DNA of 64,000 nucleotides from UBA3210 sp963610315 (GTDB lineage Bacteria; Bacillota_I; Bacilli_A; RFN20; CAG-449): NCBI GenBank assembly GCA_963610315.1, contig CAVDMV010000003.1, positions 43,136-107,135 of the forward strand. The letters run 5' to 3'. Under the pieces are notes generated by a model. The model was not told the origin of the DNA. It saw only the letters and a list, made by a program, of their open reading frames with translations, and did not search any database. A program made the position numbers and the translations under genes. Below, piece after piece: positions 1-9,251 of this stretch (positions are counted from its first letter, which is position 1; each line of letters opens with the position of its first letter).

Positions 1-1289
1 GGAATCTTATAAGGGAATGGTCCATCTTTATTTGATTTATCTTCATTAACTGGACGAATATTCTTCTTAATTTCTTCACGACGTTTTTCTAAATCGAAAT
101 TTGGATCAGTTGGAGTAAAAATAGCCACTTTATCATCAAAGATTTTAAATTTAAAGGAATTACCTTCTTTTTTACCTCTTGCTTCAATTAAGTTAACTGC
201 TGGGGTACCAATAAAGTCCGCGACAAAGAGATTATTTGGATAATGATAAGTACGAATTGGAGGTTCATATTGTTGTAAAACACCATTATTCATTAAGCAA
301 ATTCTTGTTGCAAGAGTCATCGCTTCTAGTTGGTCGTGAGTAACATAAACGAAAGTCGCTCCTGTTTCCATATGGAGACGTTTTAATTCAGAACGCATTT
401 CTAAACGTAGTTTTGCATCAAGGTTACTTAAAGGTTCATCCATAAATAAAACCTTAGGTCCAGGAGCTAAAGTACGCGCAATCGCGACACGTTGTTGTTG
501 ACCACCTGATAATTCAGCAGGATAACGATCCATGAATTGAGTGATTTTTAATGTACGAGCTGAAGCACGTAATTTTAAATCGATTTCTTCAGGAGAAAGA
601 TGACGTACTTTTCTAATTGGATTACCATTTTCATCTAAATAACAATATTTATCATTTAGTTTGTCACCCTTCTTTTCGTGTTTGTCTAAGATCTTTTTAA
701 TTTCTTCATTTACTTTTTTTCTTTCTTCTTCTACTTTAGTTACTTCATAGCCTTTAGAAAGAAGTTTATAAGCTTTCTTTGCAGTAGGATAACTTACTTC
801 AAAGAAATCAGTGATTTTAATAATCGCCGTTTCATCTTTAATTCTACCGTTTTTATCCGCGGCATCTTTAATTAAAGAAACAATCTTTTCTGGCTTATCT
901 AAAACATTTAAATAATCATGTAAAGCGATTAAATCCCAATCATAGACATCCATTTCTTCATTGACATTCTTTAAACCAAAAGCAATGTTTTGATAAACTG
1001 TCATATTAGGCCATAAAGCATAGTTTTGGAATAAGAAACCAACATGACGTTTACTCGCAGAAACATTAATACCAAGTTCAGAATCAAAGACAACTTCATC
1101 ACCGATAATAATTCTTCCAGAAGTCGGAGTTTCAAGTCCTGCAATCATACGTAGCGTTGTAGTTTTACCACATCCAGATGGACCAAGTAATGTAACGAAA
1201 CTATTATTAGGGATTTCTAAATTTAAATCATCAACGCCATAAAATTTACCCCATTTTTTATTGACGTGTTCTAATACAATTTTAGGCAT
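1..1289 (-). CDS. MalK/UgpC-like ABC transporter ATPase with large insertion (C-terminus cut by window edge)
   Basis: ATP-hydrolysing subunit of the importer encoded just upstream. Read on the minus strand from the ATG at 1289, the frame stays open to base 1, so about 429 residues are visible and the end is missing. Seen: Walker A GPSGCGKTT at residues 36-44, Q-loop Gln at 88 (LFQNYALWPNM), signature LSGGQQQR at about 260, Walker B LFMDEP, and the switch His in VYVTHD, followed by the start of a TOBE-like tail. In E. coli MalK about 52 residues separate Q-loop and signature; here there are about 172, so roughly 120 charged, Lys/Glu-rich residues are inserted in the helical subdomain. Similar insertions are known in mycoplasma sugar ATPases. 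The start codon overlaps the end of the permease gene, so translation is probably coupled. The substrate is not shown by sequence; a sugar is suggested by the cre box at 4685. Confidence 0.88.
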   Translation of the reverse strand, partial: MPKIVLEHVNKKWGKFYGVDDLNLEIPNNSFVTLLGPSGCGKTTTLRMIAGLETPTSGRIIIGDEVVFDSELGINVSASKRHVGFLFQNYALWPNMTVYQNIAFGLKNVNEEMDVYDWDLIALHDYLNVLDKPEKIVSLIKDAADKNGRIKDETAIIKITDFFEVSYPTAKKAYKLLSKGYEVTKVEEERKKVNEEIKKILDKHEKKGDKLNDKYCYLDENGNPIRKVRHLSPEEIDLKLRASARTLKITQFMDRYPAELSGGQQQRVAIARTLAPGPKVLFMDEPLSNLDAKLRLEMRSELKRLHMETGATFVYVTHDQLEAMTLATRICLMNNGVLQQYEPPIRTYHYPNNLFVADFIGTPAVNLIEARGKKEGNSFKFKIFDDKVAIFTPTDPNFDLEKRREEIKKNIRPVNEDKSNKDGPFPYKI

Positions 1290-3171
1290 GTTTATTTTTA
1301 CCTCCTCCGATACCTGAGTCAATTGAAGCACCGGTTAATTTATTTACACCAAAGTTTGCGATTAAGACAAAGATAATAATTAATAAGTTAATCGCACTTG
1401 AGAAGGCTGATAAGCCCATTTCATCATAATAAGATAATGATGTAGTCGCGATTTGATCGTTGTTTGTTACTAAGAACATGAATAAATTTAATTCACGCAT
1501 ACCAGTAATAAATGGTAATAAGTAACCTGAGATAATCGCGGATTTTTGAATAGGTATAACAATATGTGTCATACGTTTCCACCAAGGAGCCCCTTGAATA
1601 ACGGCAGCTTCTTCAATTTCTGAAGATAATTGCATCATCGCGCTTAATGAAGAACGAGAAGCAAATGGAATATATTTAACAGATCCGCAGAGAATCATTA
1701 GGAACATTGCTCCTGCTGCTCCGGATATACCGGCATTTAATCCAAAGGCATGATATGCTGCTGAGAAAGCAACGGCTGGAATTAAATAAGGAAGGAACGA
1801 AATACCATTTACATAACCTGCAAATTTATTCTTTCTCTTCTTTGATACACAATATCCAACTAAGAAGCCAAGAGTACCAGCAATAAGCGCACAGCTAACT
1901 GCAACTAAAGCTTGATTTCCAAATGATTTCCAAATATTTGTGTTATAGAAAATACCATAGTTACCATACATTCCAGCTTCACCATTTTCGTGATATGTCC
2001 ACCATTTAGTTGTCCAAGATGAATAGTCTCCTGGGTTAGATAAGAACGTTTCAACACCGAAAGAAATAACAGGTAAGATAGAAGTAAAGGCAGTTAAGAT
2101 AATTAAGATAACTGCAATAACCCATTTACCAACTTTATTTAATTGAATCTTTGTTGCTTGAGCTGATTTACCAGAAACTGTAACGAATTGTTTTCTTGAA
2201 GTTAAAGAAGCTTGGTTAATAATTAAGATAATAAAACCGATAAGAAGCATTACAATACCGATAATAGAAGCAAATCCTTCACCAGTAATCGCTCTTAAAT
2301 CAATGTAAGAAGTCGCAAGTACTTGGAAGTCTTTTCCGCCGACATAGTGAACGACTGGATAAGAACCAACTGCACTTGAGAAAACAAGTAAGATAGTTGA
2401 AAGTATCGCTGGAATAATCATTGGAATTGTAATTCTAAAGATGATTTTCCATTTTGGTGTATTTAAGATTGTCGCCGCTTCTTCAAGTGAAGCATCCATA
2501 TTCTTAAAAATACCACCGATTAAAATATAAGCAAATGCTGCATAGTGAATACCTAATACTAATGCTGAAGGGAATAAGCCTTGACACCACCATAAAGGGA
2601 AACGCCACGAAATTCCCATCTTAGAGAACATATAAGCAAAGAATCCATTAGAACCACCTGTTACATCCGCTGACCAGAATAAGTTTTTCCAAACAACTGC
2701 CAACGTCCATTGAGGCATGATGTAAGGGAAAATGAAGATTGATGAAATCCACTTCTTACAAGGCAAGTTAGTTCTAGTAACTAAGAATGCCGCAATACCA
2801 CCAAAAACTAAAGCAAACAAGCAACTTAACGTTCCTAGAAGTAACGAATTACCTAATGGAACCCAAAGATATTTATTCGCATAAGCGCCGCCGAAAAGAT
2901 TAGCCCAGTTAGAAACTGAAAGTCCAACGGTATTATATCCATAGGCTTTTGCAAATTGCATTTCTTTACCAGCATGGACGGTAAATGAATTTTGAATAAT
3001 AGACCAAAGAGGATAAAGAACTGCGAAAGATAACACTACACCCAATATTAGTAAAATTAAATTTTCAGGTCGAGAAATCCACGTGCCAACATGTGACATT
3101 ACTTTATCCATTGTTCCAGGAGTCTTTATATTACTAGAAGAATCTGAATATTCTTTTTTGTTTTTAAACAT
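1282..3171 (-). CDS. Fused double ABC permease (two BPD transmembrane domains)
   Basis: Membrane channel of the importer. One 629-residue chain holds two binding-protein-dependent permease domains that are usually separate proteins. The first domain carries an EAA loop at EEAATILNTPKWK (the usual Gly is Asn) and the second a classic EEAAVIQGAPWWK. Many hydrophobic segments are visible from about residue 40 to 615. I start it at the ATG at 3171, seven bases after AAAGGAG; a TTG 15 bases upstream is less likely because the Shine-Dalgarno would lie inside the gene. Fusion of this kind is known in FbpB/ThiP/PhnU-type transporters. It lies between the lipoprotein gene and the ATPase gene, all in one operon. 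Confidence 0.88.
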   Translation of the reverse strand: MFKNKKEYSDSSSNIKTPGTMDKVMSHVGTWISRPENLILLILGVVLSFAVLYPLWSIIQNSFTVHAGKEMQFAKAYGYNTVGLSVSNWANLFGGAYANKYLWVPLGNSLLLGTLSCLFALVFGGIAAFLVTRTNLPCKKWISSIFIFPYIMPQWTLAVVWKNLFWSADVTGGSNGFFAYMFSKMGISWRFPLWWCQGLFPSALVLGIHYAAFAYILIGGIFKNMDASLEEAATILNTPKWKIIFRITIPMIIPAILSTILLVFSSAVGSYPVVHYVGGKDFQVLATSYIDLRAITGEGFASIIGIVMLLIGFIILIINQASLTSRKQFVTVSGKSAQATKIQLNKVGKWVIAVILIILTAFTSILPVISFGVETFLSNPGDYSSWTTKWWTYHENGEAGMYGNYGIFYNTNIWKSFGNQALVAVSCALIAGTLGFLVGYCVSKKRKNKFAGYVNGISFLPYLIPAVAFSAAYHAFGLNAGISGAAGAMFLMILCGSVKYIPFASRSSLSAMMQLSSEIEEAAVIQGAPWWKRMTHIVIPIQKSAIISGYLLPFITGMRELNLFMFLVTNNDQIATTSLSYYDEMGLSAFSSAINLLIIIFVLIANFGVNKLTGASIDSGIGGGKNKHA

Positions 3172-3240
3172 GAAATCTCCTTTCAAAAGAAGAAGACCGT
3201 AGAATTAATCTACGACCTTCTCAATAAATATGTCAAACTT

Positions 3241-4584
3241 TTATTTAATACCTGTATCGATCCAAGTACCAACAGTTACATCTTTTTCCGAGCAATAAGA
3301 GCCGTCTTCAACAACCATATTACCCTTACCATCACCAGTACCTGTCCAGAATTCATAGCCTTTATCATTTAAGCAAGCAAATTCTGTTCCACCGTCTTGA
3401 GAGTGATCTTGATTAATACCAGCTGTATTATTTGAACAATATCCACCGATATCTTTGCCCCAAGCTTTAAATCCGTCATAAGTACAAGTCATAAAGTGAA
3501 TAAATGCACATGATGTCCATGGATATGGAGATGTTTTTAAAACTTGAAGATAATGTTTATACATGAATCCGCCGATACCTTTATAGCCATCTTGATAAGC
3601 TGCGATAGTAACATTCTTCTTTGATGATTCTTCAGTTTCAGTAACAGAACGAAGTTTTGAATAAACTAAGAGGCCTGAAGCTCCTTTAGCTGACTTAGTG
3701 ACTAATTCATTACAAATTGGACCGTCATCTGATCTTTCTGCATATTGTTTTACAAATAATTGAATATACGCTAATGCATATTTTGCTGATTCATGAGTTA
3801 AGCCAAGTTGAGTTGCTTTTTCTTTTAAGCCATCTGCTGTAGTTTCAATACGTGCTTTTTGCGTAGCATCGCCAATTGCTTCATATGCAGTTTTAAGAAT
3901 ATCAGAATATTTTTGTTGTGTAAGCATAATTAAGAAGTTACGACCAACAGGCTCTGAAGAAGGTTTCATAAATAATGGTGTTTCGCCTTCTCTAACGAAA
4001 TCCCAACAGTTCATAAATGATTTAGTAGTATCTAAATTATTAAATTCAAATACTTTATTAAGTGATTGAAGTGCAAATGGTTCTTTATTATCTGCATCAC
4101 CATTCCATTCCTTTGGTACATAATTTAAAAGATTACCTGTTTGAATTTCTTTTGCATCAATTTGGTTTGCGTCTTGAATAAGAGTCATTGCAATTGAATG
4201 ATTAGAGCCATTAACATCACTATCAATCATAGTGAAGATACTGTTTTCCTTTGGTTGAGTCCATTCAATTTGTCCGCTGAACTCTGGATTATAATAAGGG
4301 AATGCTTCTTGAACTGCAGTAGATGGATTTCCATCTGCATCATTACCTTTTAAATAGTTAATAAAATATTCTTTTGCAGTTTTACCTCTAGATGAATTAC
4401 CAATACCTGTCATTGTTTTTCCATCTAATTCTTCCATAGCTTTTTTATAGAGGTCTTTAGCGTCAAGAGTCATTGCTTCTTCAATAACTTTTTCGACTTC
4501 TGACTTACTAGTTCCACCACAAGAAGTAAGTCCACCGAGTGTGGTTGCAGCAACTGCAAGTAATATTGCGATTTTTTTCTTCAT
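3241..4584 (-). CDS. ABC importer substrate-binding lipoprotein
   Basis: First gene of the importer operon; a 447-residue extracellular binding protein tethered to the membrane. The N-terminus is a lipoprotein signal: MKKK, a hydrophobic stretch, then the lipobox LTSC with Cys at about 22. The mature part is rich in Asn, Asp and aromatic residues, as in solute-binding proteins, but I do not recognise a subfamily. The gene lies 69 bases before the fused permease and about 90 bases behind a promoter containing a cre box, which suggests carbon-catabolite control and hence a carbohydrate or related carbon source. Iron, polyamine or phosphonate uptake cannot be excluded, because fused permeases are common there. 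Confidence 0.8.
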   Translation of the reverse strand: MKKKIAILLAVAATTLGGLTSCGGTSKSEVEKVIEEAMTLDAKDLYKKAMEELDGKTMTGIGNSSRGKTAKEYFINYLKGNDADGNPSTAVQEAFPYYNPEFSGQIEWTQPKENSIFTMIDSDVNGSNHSIAMTLIQDANQIDAKEIQTGNLLNYVPKEWNGDADNKEPFALQSLNKVFEFNNLDTTKSFMNCWDFVREGETPLFMKPSSEPVGRNFLIMLTQQKYSDILKTAYEAIGDATQKARIETTADGLKEKATQLGLTHESAKYALAYIQLFVKQYAERSDDGPICNELVTKSAKGASGLLVYSKLRSVTETEESSKKNVTIAAYQDGYKGIGGFMYKHYLQVLKTSPYPWTSCAFIHFMTCTYDGFKAWGKDIGGYCSNNTAGINQDHSQDGGTEFACLNDKGYEFWTGTGDGKGNMVVEDGSYCSEKDVTVGTWIDTGIK

Positions 4585-4675
4585 AAAAATCTAAATTTCC
4601 TTTCCACGGAGAGCCTAAGTCTTCCGCATATTGTGTCAAAGGATTAGTTTGATGAATCCCTTTCCATCTATCTTC

Positions 4676-4704
4676 AAGATAGAATGTAAGCGTTTACAAG
4701 TCAA
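4676..4704 (-). promoter_or_regulatory. Promoter with perfect cre box in its spacer
   Basis: On the minus strand the -35 TTGACT (4699-4704) and -10 TATCTT (4676-4681) are 17 bases apart. The spacer contains TGTAAACGCTTACA (4685-4698), which fits the CcpA consensus TGWAANCGNTNWCA at every position and is a perfect 14-base palindrome. A regulator bound there would block RNA polymerase, so repression of the ABC operon by a CcpA/LacI-family protein is the likely reading. Confidence 0.75.
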
Positions 4705-5139
4705 TTTATTAAATATTTAAGTAACTAAAAAAACTTAAAAAACTTAAAAATATATTATTTCATCCGATTTTAACGAATAATTTAATTTCTTTATCATATT
4801 ATTTATATAAAATCGTTTAAAAATATTTAAATTAACAAAAGCATTCGAATGTAAAAAAACTTGTTATATCAAAAACTGCAGTTCTTTATCCTTATAAAAA
4901 TTGATTTTAGGTAAAAATCAACTATAATCTAATTAGTTGTTTCAAGAAAACAATTTTAATTCTATTAATTAACTTCTTACTTTAGATTTAATAAAAGAAT
5001 TATCTTTAAATTAAAATCCAACGAATTTTTAATATAAAATTAAGTGATGCAACCCATAGTTGCGTATTTGAAAACTAGAATGTATAGACCTCTTTTTCCT
5101 ATTTTTATAAGATTAAGGTACTTCAAGGAGGAAAAAATT
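4705..5139. other. AT-rich intergenic region between divergent units
   Basis: No credible gene. It holds the probable XRE-gene promoter (4901-4928), a small inverted repeat (4937-4942 with 4948-4953) and a GCAAC/GTTGC hairpin at 5048-5062. The reading frame of the XRE gene stays open back to 5044, but that stretch has no ribosome site and does not look like protein. Confidence 0.5.
4901..4928 (+). promoter_or_regulatory. Putative XRE-gene promoter overlapping an inverted repeat
   Basis: TTGATT (4901-4906) and TATAAT (4923-4928) lie 16 bases apart. The -35 and spacer form an inverted repeat, TTGATTTT (4901-4908) with AAAATCAA (4914-4921), a plausible operator, perhaps for self-regulation by the XRE protein. 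It would give a leader of about 200 bases. Confidence 0.45.
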
Positions 5140-5877
5140 ATGAACATCAAAATATCAAATCGTTTAATCGAATTAAGAAAGAAATATGGTTATTCACAAG
5201 AGCAACTTGCTGAAAAACTAGGTCTTTCACGTCAAGCAGTATCTAAATGGGAAAGAGCCGAGGCAAGTCCCGATACTGATAATCTTATTTGTTTAGCTAA
5301 ATTGTATAATGTATCTTTAGATGAACTTCTCTCTACTGATGAAGAAGATATCGAATCAATTATTAAAGATAACAAAGAAAAGAATAATGATAACGAGAAA
5401 GAACAAGGTATCTACATTAAAGATGGCGAAGACACTTTAACTATCAAAAATGGACAAATCCATATTGTAGGAAATGATGGAGATAGTGTTCACATAGCTG
5501 ATGGAAAGATTAACCTTAAGTCCAGTGATGGAGAAAACCTCACAATTAATTATAAGAAATGGATCTATAATATTTTTAAAAGTATCATCTTTGCTTTAGG
5601 ATTTATCACCTATGTTGTTTTAGGTTTTGCTTTAAATAATGGGTGGGCATTATATTGGCCAGTTATCCTTATTTCTCTTAGTTTAGCTAGTATTGCTGAC
5701 GCTATTGAAGCAAAGAAATTTTGTAATTTCTTATTCCCAGTTTTAATTAGTGGAATTTATTGTTTAATCGGAATGATATTTTCTTTATGGCATCCAATGT
5801 GGGTTATCTTTTTATCTATACCTATTTATTATGCAGTCTTTGAACCACTTGATAAATTTTTAAAACATAAAAAATAA
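5140..5877 (+). CDS. XRE-family transcriptional regulator with membrane tail
   Basis: DNA-binding regulator of 245 residues. Residues 1-65 are a Cro/C1-type helix-turn-helix (SQEQLAEKLGLSRQAVSKWE is the turn and recognition helix). An acidic linker and a short region with repeated DG turns follow, then three or four hydrophobic segments in the last 90 residues, so the protein is probably anchored in the membrane. This layout is frequent in gut Bacillota, where the regulator often controls neighbouring membrane or stress genes; the target here is unknown. The start is the ATG at 5140, eight bases after AAGGAGG. It is transcribed alone, with a terminator directly behind it. Confidence 0.85.
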   Translation: MNIKISNRLIELRKKYGYSQEQLAEKLGLSRQAVSKWERAEASPDTDNLICLAKLYNVSLDELLSTDEEDIESIIKDNKEKNNDNEKEQGIYIKDGEDTLTIKNGQIHIVGNDGDSVHIADGKINLKSSDGENLTINYKKWIYNIFKSIIFALGFITYVVLGFALNNGWALYWPVILISLSLASIADAIEAKKFCNFLFPVLISGIYCLIGMIFSLWHPMWVIFLSIPIYYAVFEPLDKFLKHKK

Positions 5878-5881
5878 CTGT

Positions 5882-5907
5882 GTCTAGTTCTAACTAGACT
5901 TTTTTTA
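5882..5907 (+). terminator. Intrinsic terminator of the XRE gene
   Basis: Perfect 8-bp stem GTCTAGTT / AACTAGAC (5882-5899) with a 2-base tip, followed by a T run. Confidence 0.8.
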
Positions 5908-5913
5908 TTAATA

Positions 5914-5932
5914 AAAAGGATCATCACCTTTT
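5914..5932 (-). terminator. Weak terminator of the diguanylate cyclase gene
   Basis: AAAAGG / CCTTTT stem with a 7-base loop, followed on the minus strand by TTTTATT. It lies about 35 bases past the stop of the gene at 5968. Confidence 0.45.
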
Positions 5933-5967
5933 AATATAGGTAACAATCCTTGAAATTATTAAATATT

Positions 5968-7785
5968 TTAATTATCTTCTTTTGAATAGATATGGCAACC
6001 TTTCTTACCATGTCTTTTTACATAATATAATGCGTTATCCGCGTCTTTAAATAAACTATCAGAGGAAGAATCTTTATCCATAAAAGCAGTTCCAACGCTT
6101 AGGGAGACTAAAGGAATATCAATGGTACGAGAAGAAAGTAATTCATTAATTTCATCGATTTTATTAATAATCTTAGTTTCAAAATCTTTTTTTACATCCA
6201 TCATAATTACCGCGAATTCATCGCCACCAATTCGACAAATATAATCTATAGATCTAAATTGTTCTCCGAGCATTTTAGAAATCTTTTTTAAAACATCATC
6301 TCCGACATCATGACCATAATTATCATTAACATCTTTAAATTCATCAATATCAATTAAGACAAGTGCGAAATTTCTTTTTTCTTTTATATTCGAATTAAGA
6401 ATTTGATCAAATCCTCCACGATTTAAAACTCCAGTAAGAGCATCATGTTCTGCTTCATATTTCATAAGTTTTTCTTCACTTATATCACGTGCGACATATA
6501 AGCCTTCGATGGCATTTCCATCATTATCTCTTCTTTTTACGATAAAACGTGCTTGAATCCACGATCCATTAGGTGCTTTATAATCAGTAGTTACTGTATT
6601 TACATTCTTAAGTCTATTAGCTAATGTATCAATATTAAGGAATTCATATAATGACTCTTTAAATTCTGGTTCAATAAAGTTATTGATAATTATATCCTTT
6701 ACATCATCAAAATTTCCTTTTTGTGGAACTAATTTTTCCATAAGTGGAACACTAGTTAATATCTCATATTTATGAGTAACAATATCAGCTTGGAAAATAG
6801 TTGAATAAATTGTCGATAAAGAATTAATAACTTCTATACGTTCTTTTTCTTCATTAAAACGTGCTTCTTCTAACACTCTTTCTCTTCTTTGATTTTCTTT
6901 TTGTTCTTCAACAATTTTATCAATAAGTTGAAATCCAACAACGACATATTCGGTATTATCGACTCTTCTACAATCATATTGATAATAATGTTTTATTCCT
7001 TCTTCAATGCTTCGATATGTTCCAACATAACTATCTTGCGTTGCAAATACTTTTCTAATATTATCAACATTTAATGATTCTTTAATACGTTTTTTATCAT
7101 CAGGGTGAACATTTTCTTTAATCCAACGATCAATAACTGCATCAAATGGGAAAGCACCGCTACTGACATCTCTAACTGCTTTTACATTATAACTATCATC
7201 TAGACGAATAGCTTTTGCAGTACCCGTTTTTAAATTAGCGACAAAGACATTTCGAAAGCTTTTAGATAAAGCCATGATAATTGCTAGTTGATTAGCGAGT
7301 TCTCTTTCATGAGCTTCTGTTTCTTTTCTTTTTTCTTCATCAAGTTTTTTATGTTCTTTAATAATATCATCAATATTTTGGAAACCAATAACTGCCATTT
7401 TACCATCTTCACTAGATTTAGTAATTTTATATTGAAAGTAATGAATTTCTCCATTAACTAAACTACGATAGTTTCCAACAACTTCGTCTTGAGTTTTTAA
7501 AATTTCATTAATCTTTTCAACTTTAAAAATTTGAGTAATTTTTTCTCTATCATCTTTATAAACAATTGTATTAACCCAGTTAATAATAACAGGATCAAAA
7601 TGAAATTCTTGATGATTCTCTTTACCAGGAACATCAACATAAGAAGCATTTAGTTTAAGAATTCTTGCAGTCTTCTTCTCCATGTTTAATAAATAAACAT
7701 TTTCAAAATGACGAGCGAGTATATCAAAAACCATCAATTGCTCTTTAAGTGATTCAATTTTATTACTTGAAACGTTATTGTCCAT
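5968..7785 (-). CDS. Diguanylate cyclase with three PAS-like sensor domains
   Basis: Makes cyclic di-GMP from two GTP. The last 170 of 605 residues are a GGDEF domain with all expected marks: LTGVLNR, the metal/nucleotide segment DIDEFKDVNDNYGHDVGDD, the active-site RIGGDEF and SVGTA. An RSID sequence five residues before GGDEF fits the inhibitory RxxD I-site, so product feedback is likely. Upstream are three related sensor-like modules of about 130 residues (roughly 20-150, 165-295, 310-440). The first two share the pattern VGNYRS/VGTYRS and end in GFQ, so they look like a tandem duplication, joined by Lys/Glu-rich coiled coils. No membrane segment is seen, so the enzyme is probably cytosolic. 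It is transcribed alone. Confidence 0.9.
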   Translation of the reverse strand: MDNNVSSNKIESLKEQLMVFDILARHFENVYLLNMEKKTARILKLNASYVDVPGKENHQEFHFDPVIINWVNTIVYKDDREKITQIFKVEKINEILKTQDEVVGNYRSLVNGEIHYFQYKITKSSEDGKMAVIGFQNIDDIIKEHKKLDEEKRKETEAHERELANQLAIIMALSKSFRNVFVANLKTGTAKAIRLDDSYNVKAVRDVSSGAFPFDAVIDRWIKENVHPDDKKRIKESLNVDNIRKVFATQDSYVGTYRSIEEGIKHYYQYDCRRVDNTEYVVVGFQLIDKIVEEQKENQRRERVLEEARFNEEKERIEVINSLSTIYSTIFQADIVTHKYEILTSVPLMEKLVPQKGNFDDVKDIIINNFIEPEFKESLYEFLNIDTLANRLKNVNTVTTDYKAPNGSWIQARFIVKRRDNDGNAIEGLYVARDISEEKLMKYEAEHDALTGVLNRGGFDQILNSNIKEKRNFALVLIDIDEFKDVNDNYGHDVGDDVLKKISKMLGEQFRSIDYICRIGGDEFAVIMMDVKKDFETKIINKIDEINELLSSRTIDIPLVSLSVGTAFMDKDSSSDSLFKDADNALYYVKRHGKKGCHIYSKEDN

Positions 7786-7879
7786 ATAATCACCCTTTAC
7801 ACATTCTTAACTTCCTTTTAAAACACATAGACTTTAAGCAATTTCATTCTATCACTAATAATTTACTTTTACACTAAAA

Positions 7880-9205
7880 TCATATTCTTTTTAGATATAT
7901 AGTTCTGATATACCACCATTGCTCAATAAAAGAGATAATCATATGAAATACCAATCCAAAGCCAAACATATAAACGATAATATCAATCGTAAATGTAATA
8001 GAATTTGTCTTATAAAGAATAAACCATACTCCGTAATAAATAAAGTTAACAAGAAGGCTATTTAAGGCATTAAGGTAAGTCTTACCTTTTCCAATAAATA
8101 TTGAATCAGGTATTAAACATAATGTATAAGCAATATAAAACGGAACAAGCTTTAATAGAATTTGAAATATATGTTCTGCGTTATCTAACCTTTCTACATA
8201 AGTAAGAAAAGGATTCCAAGTAGGTAAAGTTAAAACCCATAAAACAAATATAAATAACGCTATCAAATAATAATTTGATTTTATGATATTATTATTATTA
8301 TTATTATTATTTTCTTCCTTACAGTCAGTTTTTACAATTTCACTAAGAGCAGTGGCAGGAATAAGTAACCATCCCCAAATAAAGTTATTAGCCACCCAAT
8401 AATTACCTTGTTCACTTACCATATTGACCATCTTTCCAATCATTAAAGCGTAAACAATATTATCGATAAATTGTTGAGTTCCAGAGAATAAGCCAACCTT
8501 AAGCCAAGAAGCATATTCTTTTTTATCATCTTTTAATGAAAAACTAGGTTTAATGAGTTTTTCTAAATATAAGATAATAAATCCTATAATCGCTAGTAAG
8601 GAGTTTGTAATGATATTACTTATAGCAATTCCATTCACACCAATTGAAGGAACTAATAGGAAATCGGTAGTTATGCCTAGAATGACTTGAATTCCTAAGA
8701 ACACGTAAACATTCTTTTCTTTTTCGCTAACAACAAAAATAATATTAAAGAAAGAAGGAATAATACCTAGCATAAAACTAATTGTCTCAAGCTTAAGATA
8801 AGTACTTATGGCTGAAATATCATTTTCCTGCGGATTCATATAGGAAATAAGTGAATTACCATATATAAAAATTCCAATATTAAATATGAAATATAATACA
8901 AATACAATTAATAAAGATTTAAAAACAAATGATGGACCTTGTTCTTTATTGTTTTTAAAAATTCTATTTAGAATTGAATATAAAGGAACAATTAAGAATG
9001 CCTTTATTGTTTCATCAATAAGATCATACCATTCCATTTGACCAATAATATCGATTCCAGTTGAAGATGTGTTAGTTGAGATAAGAAAAGTTCTTATCGT
9101 TTGATAAATAGAGGGTACTAAGGCTAATGCACATAACGAAAGCCATAAACTCCATTTAAAATGTTTCAAATTTTTAAATGTTGATTTTATCTTCGAAAAG
9201 ATCAT
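7880..9205 (-). CDS. MATE-like multidrug/flippase-type membrane protein
   Basis: Integral membrane protein of 441 residues with about 12 hydrophobic segments; spacing and small polar motifs (for example DLIDETIKAF near the start and paired halves) resemble the MOP/MATE exporter superfamily. I start it at the ATG at 9205: GGAGG lies eight bases upstream, inside the longer frame. A run of eight Asn in a hydrophilic loop is encoded by a pure AAT repeat. The small membrane protein at 9252 lies 46 bases upstream on the same strand. Substrate unknown; the assignment rests on topology and general similarity, not a diagnostic motif. Confidence 0.65.
   Translation of the reverse strand: MIFSKIKSTFKNLKHFKWSLWLSLCALALVPSIYQTIRTFLISTNTSSTGIDIIGQMEWYDLIDETIKAFLIVPLYSILNRIFKNNKEQGPSFVFKSLLIVFVLYFIFNIGIFIYGNSLISYMNPQENDISAISTYLKLETISFMLGIIPSFFNIIFVVSEKEKNVYVFLGIQVILGITTDFLLVPSIGVNGIAISNIITNSLLAIIGFIILYLEKLIKPSFSLKDDKKEYASWLKVGLFSGTQQFIDNIVYALMIGKMVNMVSEQGNYWVANNFIWGWLLIPATALSEIVKTDCKEENNNNNNNNIIKSNYYLIALFIFVLWVLTLPTWNPFLTYVERLDNAEHIFQILLKLVPFYIAYTLCLIPDSIFIGKGKTYLNALNSLLVNFIYYGVWFILYKTNSITFTIDIIVYMFGFGLVFHMIISFIEQWWYIRTIYLKRI
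8288..8311. repeat. (ATT)8 trinucleotide repeat inside the MATE-like gene
   Basis: Eight perfect ATT units on the plus strand, read as eight AAT (Asn) codons. Copy-number change would add or remove residues without shifting the frame. Confidence 0.9.
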
Positions 9206-9251
9206 TTTAATAACCTCCATAATATTTTTTTAAAATTAATCTACTTATTTT

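Noticed and set aside
5044..5139. N-terminal extension of the XRE regulator in the same frame
   Set aside because: No ribosome site, no protein-like composition, and AAGGAGG stands correctly before the ATG at 5140.
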